Below are positions 60,362 through 64,000 of a DNA stretch of 64,000 nucleotides, piece by piece; the stretch's first letter is position 1; the number at the start of each line of letters is the position of its first letter. The position numbers and the translations under genes were made by a program. The notes under the pieces were generated by a model. It saw only the letters and a list, made by a program, of their open reading frames with translations, was not told where the DNA came from and searched no databases. The stretch comes from Thermocatellispora tengchongensis (lineage in GTDB: Bacteria > Actinomycetota > Actinomycetes > Streptosporangiales > Streptosporangiaceae): assembly GCF_014202315.1 (NCBI RefSeq), contig NZ_JACHGN010000008.1:291342-355341 (forward strand). The letters run 5' to 3'.

Positions 60362-62182
60362 ATGGATTTCAAGATCCTCGGGCCCATCGAGGTCCGGGCG
60401 GCCCACGGGAAGCCGATCGCACTCGGGCGGCGCAAGCAGCGGGTGTTGCTCGCCGCTCTGCTGCTCAACGTGGGCAGGGCGATCCCCAGTCAGCGGATGC
60501 TGGACTGGCTGTGGGGTGAGCGGCCGCCCGCCACCGCGGAGTCGAACCTCTACACCTACATCTCCGCCCTGCGCCGGGTGCTCGGCGCCCCCTCGCGGAT
60601 CGAGGCGGGGTCGAACGGGTACGTGCTGCGGGCCGCGCCCGGTGAGATCGACGTGACCCGGTTCGAGGAACTGGCCGAGCAGGGCCGCAGGGCGCTGGCC
60701 GAAGGGCGCAACGACGTCGCGCTGGAGCGGTTGACCCGCGCGCTGGGCCTGTGGCGCGGTGAGGCGGTTCTGGAGGGGCTGCCCCTGCCCGCGTCGCTGC
60801 GCGGGGAGGCGGCGCGGCTGGAGCGGCTGCGGGCGAGCGTGGTGGACGCGGCGCTGGAGGCCCGGCTGGCCCTGGGGCAGCACGCCGAGGTGCTGGCCGA
60901 CCTGGAGGCGCTGACCCGCAGGGACCCGCTGAACGAGCGCCTGCGTACCCAGCTCATGCTGGCCCTGTACCGCTGCGGCCGCCGGGCCGAGGCGCTCGCG
61001 GTGTACCAGGAGGCGCGCGAGACCCTCGCCGCCGAGCTGGGCGTCGATCCCGGCCCGGACCTGAACCGGATGCATCAGCGCATCCTGGCCGACGATCCCG
61101 CCCTGGCGCCGCCGCGGACGGCCGCCACGCGGCGGATCTTCGCGCCGGCCGAGCTGCCGATCGACTCGGCCGCCTTCACCGGGCGGGCCGCCGAGATCAC
61201 CCGGCTGCGGGCGGCGCTCACGTCCGCGGGGCCGGTCGCCGTGCACACGATCACCGGGGCGGCCGGGATCGGCAAGTCCGCGCTCGCCGTGCACGTCGCA
61301 CACCAGGTCGCCGGGGGCTTCCCCGACGGGCGGCTGTACGTCAACCTGCACGGCGCCACCCCCGATGCCAGGCCGCTGAACCCGGCCGGCGCCCTGGCCC
61401 GGCTGCTGCGCTCCCTCGGCGACGACGCGGCCGTGCCCGCCGACGTGGACGAGGCGGCGGCCCGGTTCCGCTCGCTGACCGACGGCAAGCACCTGCTGCT
61501 CCTGCTCGACAACGCCCGCGACGCCGCCCAGGTGCGTCCGCTGCTCCCCGCCAGCCCCACCTGCCGGGTGCTGATCACCGCCCGCAGGACGCTCACCTCC
61601 CTGGACGCCGTCGCCCACCTGCGTCTCGGCGCCATGGCCGAGGACGAGATGCTCGCCCTGCTCGGCCGCCTGGTCGGCGAGGAGCGCGTCACCGCGGAGC
61701 CGTGGGCCGCGCGCGCCATCGCCCGGCTGTGCGGCGGCCTGCCGCTGGCGATCGGGATCGCCGCTGCCCGGCTGATCGCCCGGCCGGGACTGCCGCTGCG
61801 CGTCCTCGCCGACCGCCTGGCGGTCGAGGACCACCGCCTTTCGGAGCTGCAGGCCGACGACCGGGCCGTACGGGCGTGCTTCATGGTGAGCTACCGCGGC
61901 CTGGACGCCGAGGACTCGCGGATGTTCCGGCTGCTGGGCCTGCTTGGCGGGGCCGACATCAGCGTCACGGCCGCCGCGGCGCTGGCCGGCCGCCCGGAGG
62001 AGCAGACCGCCGTCCTCCTGGACCGCCTCGCCGACGTCCAGCTCCTGGAAGCCCGCGAGGCCGACCGGTACCGCATGCACGACCTGCTCCGCCTGTTCGC
62101 CCGCGAACGGGCCGAGCAGGAGGACGGCGAGGACGACCGGGCGCAGGCGGCGCGGCGGGCACGGCTATTGCGGAATCCGTGA
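60362..62182 (+). CDS. SARP/AfsR-type regulator with NB-ARC domain
   Basis: A 606-aa regulator: OmpR-like DNA-binding domain near 1-92 (MDFKILGPIEVRAAHGKPIA), BTAD domain near 95-242 (DVTRFEELAEQGRRALAEGR), then an NB-ARC ATPase domain with Walker A ITGAAGIGKSAL near 297-308 and LLLLLDNARDAAQVRPLLPA. Unlike full-length AfsR it lacks the C-terminal TPR region and ends at ARRARLLRNP. Such proteins activate antibiotic clusters. The homology starts at the ATG at 60362; the longer frame is unsupported. The AT-richer 250 bp upstream likely holds its promoter. Confidence 0.92.
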   Translation: MDFKILGPIEVRAAHGKPIALGRRKQRVLLAALLLNVGRAIPSQRMLDWLWGERPPATAESNLYTYISALRRVLGAPSRIEAGSNGYVLRAAPGEIDVTRFEELAEQGRRALAEGRNDVALERLTRALGLWRGEAVLEGLPLPASLRGEAARLERLRASVVDAALEARLALGQHAEVLADLEALTRRDPLNERLRTQLMLALYRCGRRAEALAVYQEARETLAAELGVDPGPDLNRMHQRILADDPALAPPRTAATRRIFAPAELPIDSAAFTGRAAEITRLRAALTSAGPVAVHTITGAAGIGKSALAVHVAHQVAGGFPDGRLYVNLHGATPDARPLNPAGALARLLRSLGDDAAVPADVDEAAARFRSLTDGKHLLLLLDNARDAAQVRPLLPASPTCRVLITARRTLTSLDAVAHLRLGAMAEDEMLALLGRLVGEERVTAEPWAARAIARLCGGLPLAIGIAAARLIARPGLPLRVLADRLAVEDHRLSELQADDRAVRACFMVSYRGLDAEDSRMFRLLGLLGGADISVTAAAALAGRPEEQTAVLLDRLADVQLLEAREADRYRMHDLLRLFARERAEQEDGEDDRAQAARRARLLRNP

Positions 62183-62195
62183 CCGGCGCCTACCT

Positions 62196-62209
62196 ACACA
62201 GATATGTGT
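62196..62209. promoter_or_regulatory. palindrome ACACA-GATA-TGTGT
   Basis: Five-base perfect arms and a 4-base centre in the gap between the SARP and aminotransferase genes; possible operator. Coordinates are accurate to within a base or two. Confidence 0.35.
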
Positions 62210-62297
62210 GGCCCGGGGTATAGCCGCATTCAACATTATTGGCGACATGGCCGGCACCTTGCGGAATTCGCGGGAACACGTAGGGGAAAGGGCGGAC

Positions 62298-63728
62298 GTG
62301 TCGGAGCTGATCGGTGTCGATGAGTGTGAAAACCTCACCGTGAAACAGGTCCAGGACCTGTACAGAAGGTATGTCAGCCGCAGTCAGGTCAACCTCATGA
62401 CCTCCTTCGGCTTCGGCCGGGAACTCGTCGAGCGCGCCGAGGGCGCCTGGATCTGGACGCGCGACGGCCGCCGCATCCTCGACGTGACCGGAGGGGTCGG
62501 CGTGCTCAACCACGGTCACAACCACCCGCGCATCCTCGACGCGCGCCGCCGGTTCGCCGAGCGGGGGCGCATGGAGGTGCACAAGGCGTTCTTCTCCCCG
62601 TACGTCGCCGCGCTGAGCCACAACGTGGCCGAGCTGCTGCCGGGCGACCTGAACATCTCCTACTTCCCCAACTCGGGCGCCGAGGCCAACGAGGGCGCCG
62701 TGAAGATGGCGTACAAGTACCACGGCGGGCGGCGCAACACGATCCTGCGCTCCGACATCAGCTTCCACGGCAAGACCCTCGGCGCGGGCAGCCTGACCGG
62801 CTCGGCCGAGAACTCCTTCCGCTTCCCCGGGCTGCCGGGGATCGTGGTGTACCCCTACGGCGACGTCGGGGCGGTGCGGGCGGCGATCGAGGCCGCGCGG
62901 ACCCCCGACGGCTGCGACGTCTACGCGATCATGGCCGAGCCGTTCAGCGCGTCCAGCATGCGCTCGTGGTCCGAGCCCGACCTGTACGAGCTGCGGCGGC
63001 TCTGCGACGCGAACGACATCATGCTCATCTTCGACGAGGTCTACACGGGGTGGGGCAAGACCGGCAGCCTGTTCTACTTCATGCGCTATCCCGACCTGCT
63101 GCCCGACATCCTCGTCTACTCCAAGTCGCTGGGCGGCGGCAAGGCGTCGATCTCCGGATACACCGCGCGCGAGCCCGTCTTCCGCAAGGCGTACGACCGG
63201 CTCTCCGACGTCATCCTGCACAGCACGACGTACTACGGGTTCGGCGAGGAGACCGTCACCGCGATCGAGGCGATCAACGTGGTCGTCGAGGACGACTATC
63301 CCGCGCGGGCGCGGCAGATCGAGCGCATCCTGCGACCCGGCCTGGAGAACATCCACAAGCGCCACCCCGACGTGGTCGGGCGGGTGGCCGGCACCGGGGC
63401 GCTGTGGGGGGTGTTCCTGATCGGCGGCCCCAAGGTGCTCGACCTGGCCGCCAAGCTGGCGCCGGGCTTCTCCGGCGACCCGAACTTCCGCACCAAGCTG
63501 ATCACCCTGTCCGTGATCGCCGACCTGTACCGCGAGCACGGCATCGTCTCGTACTACAGCCCGAACGCCGACAACCCCCTCGTCGTCGCGCCGACCCTCA
63601 CCATCGAACCCGACGACGTCGAGTACTTCCTGGACGGCCTGGACAAGACGCTGGCCAAGGGCCTGCCGCGGCTGCTCGGCCGGTTCGTGCGGGAGAAGGT
63701 GGGGTCGCGGTGGGCCACCGGGTCGTAG
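62298..63728 (+). CDS. class III PLP-dependent aminotransferase
   Basis: A 476-aa fold-type I enzyme: VTGGVGVLNHGHNHPRIL near 63, YFPNSGAEANEGAVKMAYKY near 122, IFDEVYTGWGKTG near 244 with cofactor aspartate, and the Schiff-base lysine in LVYSKSLGGGKASISG (K276). It would aminate a keto or aldehyde intermediate. An ATG at 62247 is in frame, but GGGGAAAGGG precedes the GTG at 62298. It follows the SARP gene and overlaps the epimerase gene by 19 nt, so it looks like part of a biosynthetic cluster. Confidence 0.88.
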   Translation: MSELIGVDECENLTVKQVQDLYRRYVSRSQVNLMTSFGFGRELVERAEGAWIWTRDGRRILDVTGGVGVLNHGHNHPRILDARRRFAERGRMEVHKAFFSPYVAALSHNVAELLPGDLNISYFPNSGAEANEGAVKMAYKYHGGRRNTILRSDISFHGKTLGAGSLTGSAENSFRFPGLPGIVVYPYGDVGAVRAAIEAARTPDGCDVYAIMAEPFSASSMRSWSEPDLYELRRLCDANDIMLIFDEVYTGWGKTGSLFYFMRYPDLLPDILVYSKSLGGGKASISGYTAREPVFRKAYDRLSDVILHSTTYYGFGEETVTAIEAINVVVEDDYPARARQIERILRPGLENIHKRHPDVVGRVAGTGALWGVFLIGGPKVLDLAAKLAPGFSGDPNFRTKLITLSVIADLYREHGIVSYYSPNADNPLVVAPTLTIEPDDVEYFLDGLDKTLAKGLPRLLGRFVREKVGSRWATGS

Positions 63729-64000
63729 TGACCGGCAGCGCCGGGATGCTCGGCGGCCACCTCGTCCGGCGGCTCGCGCTCGACGGCCACGACGTGCTCG
63801 GCGTGGATCTGCGCCCGCACCCCGTCCCGCCGCCGGGAGCGCGGCATCTGCGCGGCGACGTGCGCGACCTGGCGCTGATGACCGAGGCGATGGCCGGGGC
63901 GGACGCGGTCGTGCACTGTGCGGGCGCGCTGCCGAGCTACCCGGCCCAGCAGATCCACGACGTGATCGTGGGCGGCACCCGCACGGTGCTGGAGGCCGGG
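63710..64000 (+). CDS. NAD-dependent epimerase/dehydratase, 3' part beyond window
   Basis: From the GTG at 63710 (AAGGTGGGG upstream) 97 codons run off the right edge. The start HRVVVTGSAGMLGGHLVRRL is a Rossmann GxxGxxG loop, followed by DLRPHP, RGDVRDLALMTEAMAGADAV and VHCAGALP, as in extended SDR sugar epimerases. The catalytic YxxxK is outside the window. It overlaps the aminotransferase stop by 19 nt. Confidence 0.88.
   Translation, partial: MGHRVVVTGSAGMLGGHLVRRLALDGHDVLGVDLRPHPVPPPGARHLRGDVRDLALMTEAMAGADAVVHCAGALPSYPAQQIHDVIVGGTRTVLEAG

Overview
The window is very GC-rich DNA with dense, strongly GC3-biased genes. It has GTG/ATG starts behind GGAGG-type ribosome sites and many 1-4 nt gene overlaps. 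An F420-type luciferase-like oxidoreductase, a SARP regulator, a SpoIIE phosphatase with PAS/GAF domains, a CGNR regulator and an IdeR-like iron box all point to a filamentous actinomycete. A Streptosporangiales-type genus is my inference; there is no rRNA in the window to prove it.

Left part (1-20.3 kb): a divergent SDR/LysR pair; an F420-type oxidoreductase; a NarL-type response regulator with a frameshifted histidine kinase; a CPBP protease; an MBL hydrolase; an XRE regulator followed by an NmrA-type reductase; a PucR regulator divergent from a small ORF and acetamidase/formamidase; two tRNA genes (Arg ACG, Ala UGC). A minus-strand group follows: FAD oxidase, methyltransferase, MFS transporter, MalY-like lyase and DinB protein. 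A CGNR regulator is divergent from this group, with two identical-geometry inverted repeats between them. A second methyltransferase follows.

Middle (20.3-42 kb): a STAS protein, an OhrR-like regulator with a perfect palindrome, a small membrane protein, a DUF2218 protein and a decayed LacI gene beside a DUF2264 gene that still carries a LacI-type operator. Then come a GAF/PAS/SpoIIE phosphatase, a membrane protein, a YjbR-GNAT fusion and a peptide transporter. Next is a complete arabino-oligosaccharide locus: LacI, GH51 arabinofuranosidase, sugar ABC importer and GH1-type glycosidase. It is followed by an orphan B12-binding radical SAM enzyme, a small protein and an iron-box-controlled siderophore-interacting protein.

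40.5-48.3 kb is the first highlight. It holds a tetrahydrofolate-dependent aromatic O-demethylation and ring-cleavage locus: metF, a 33-codon ORF and purU on one side, a sensor kinase/response regulator pair in the middle, and ligM-like and ligAB-like genes on the other side. The proposed flow is vanillate-type substrate to protocatechuate plus methyl-THF (LigM), ring opening (LigAB), and return of the C1 unit through MetF and PurU. All three transcription units carry the same two-box promoter pattern at exactly the same 45-nt spacing, which suggests one regulon.

48.3-57.3 kb is the second highlight. A five-gene minus-strand operon (UGSC-family protein, a 366-aa protein, a CxxC mini-protein, an FAD oxidoreductase, an IlvD/Edd dehydratase) is divergent from an IclR regulator and an NMT1/SsuA-type ABC importer. 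Both arms are preceded by nearly the same 51-bp promoter/operator segment. I cannot name the substrate; it looks like an undescribed catabolic system.

57.4-64 kb: a beta-propeller/MoaD-like pair; about 0.8 kb of GC-rich minisatellites that end in a relic of a Ser/Thr kinase; then a SARP regulator, a class III aminotransferase and a truncated NAD-dependent epimerase, which look like the left edge of a biosynthetic cluster. Short tandem duplications of 14 and 20 bp recur in the intergenic DNA of the whole window.
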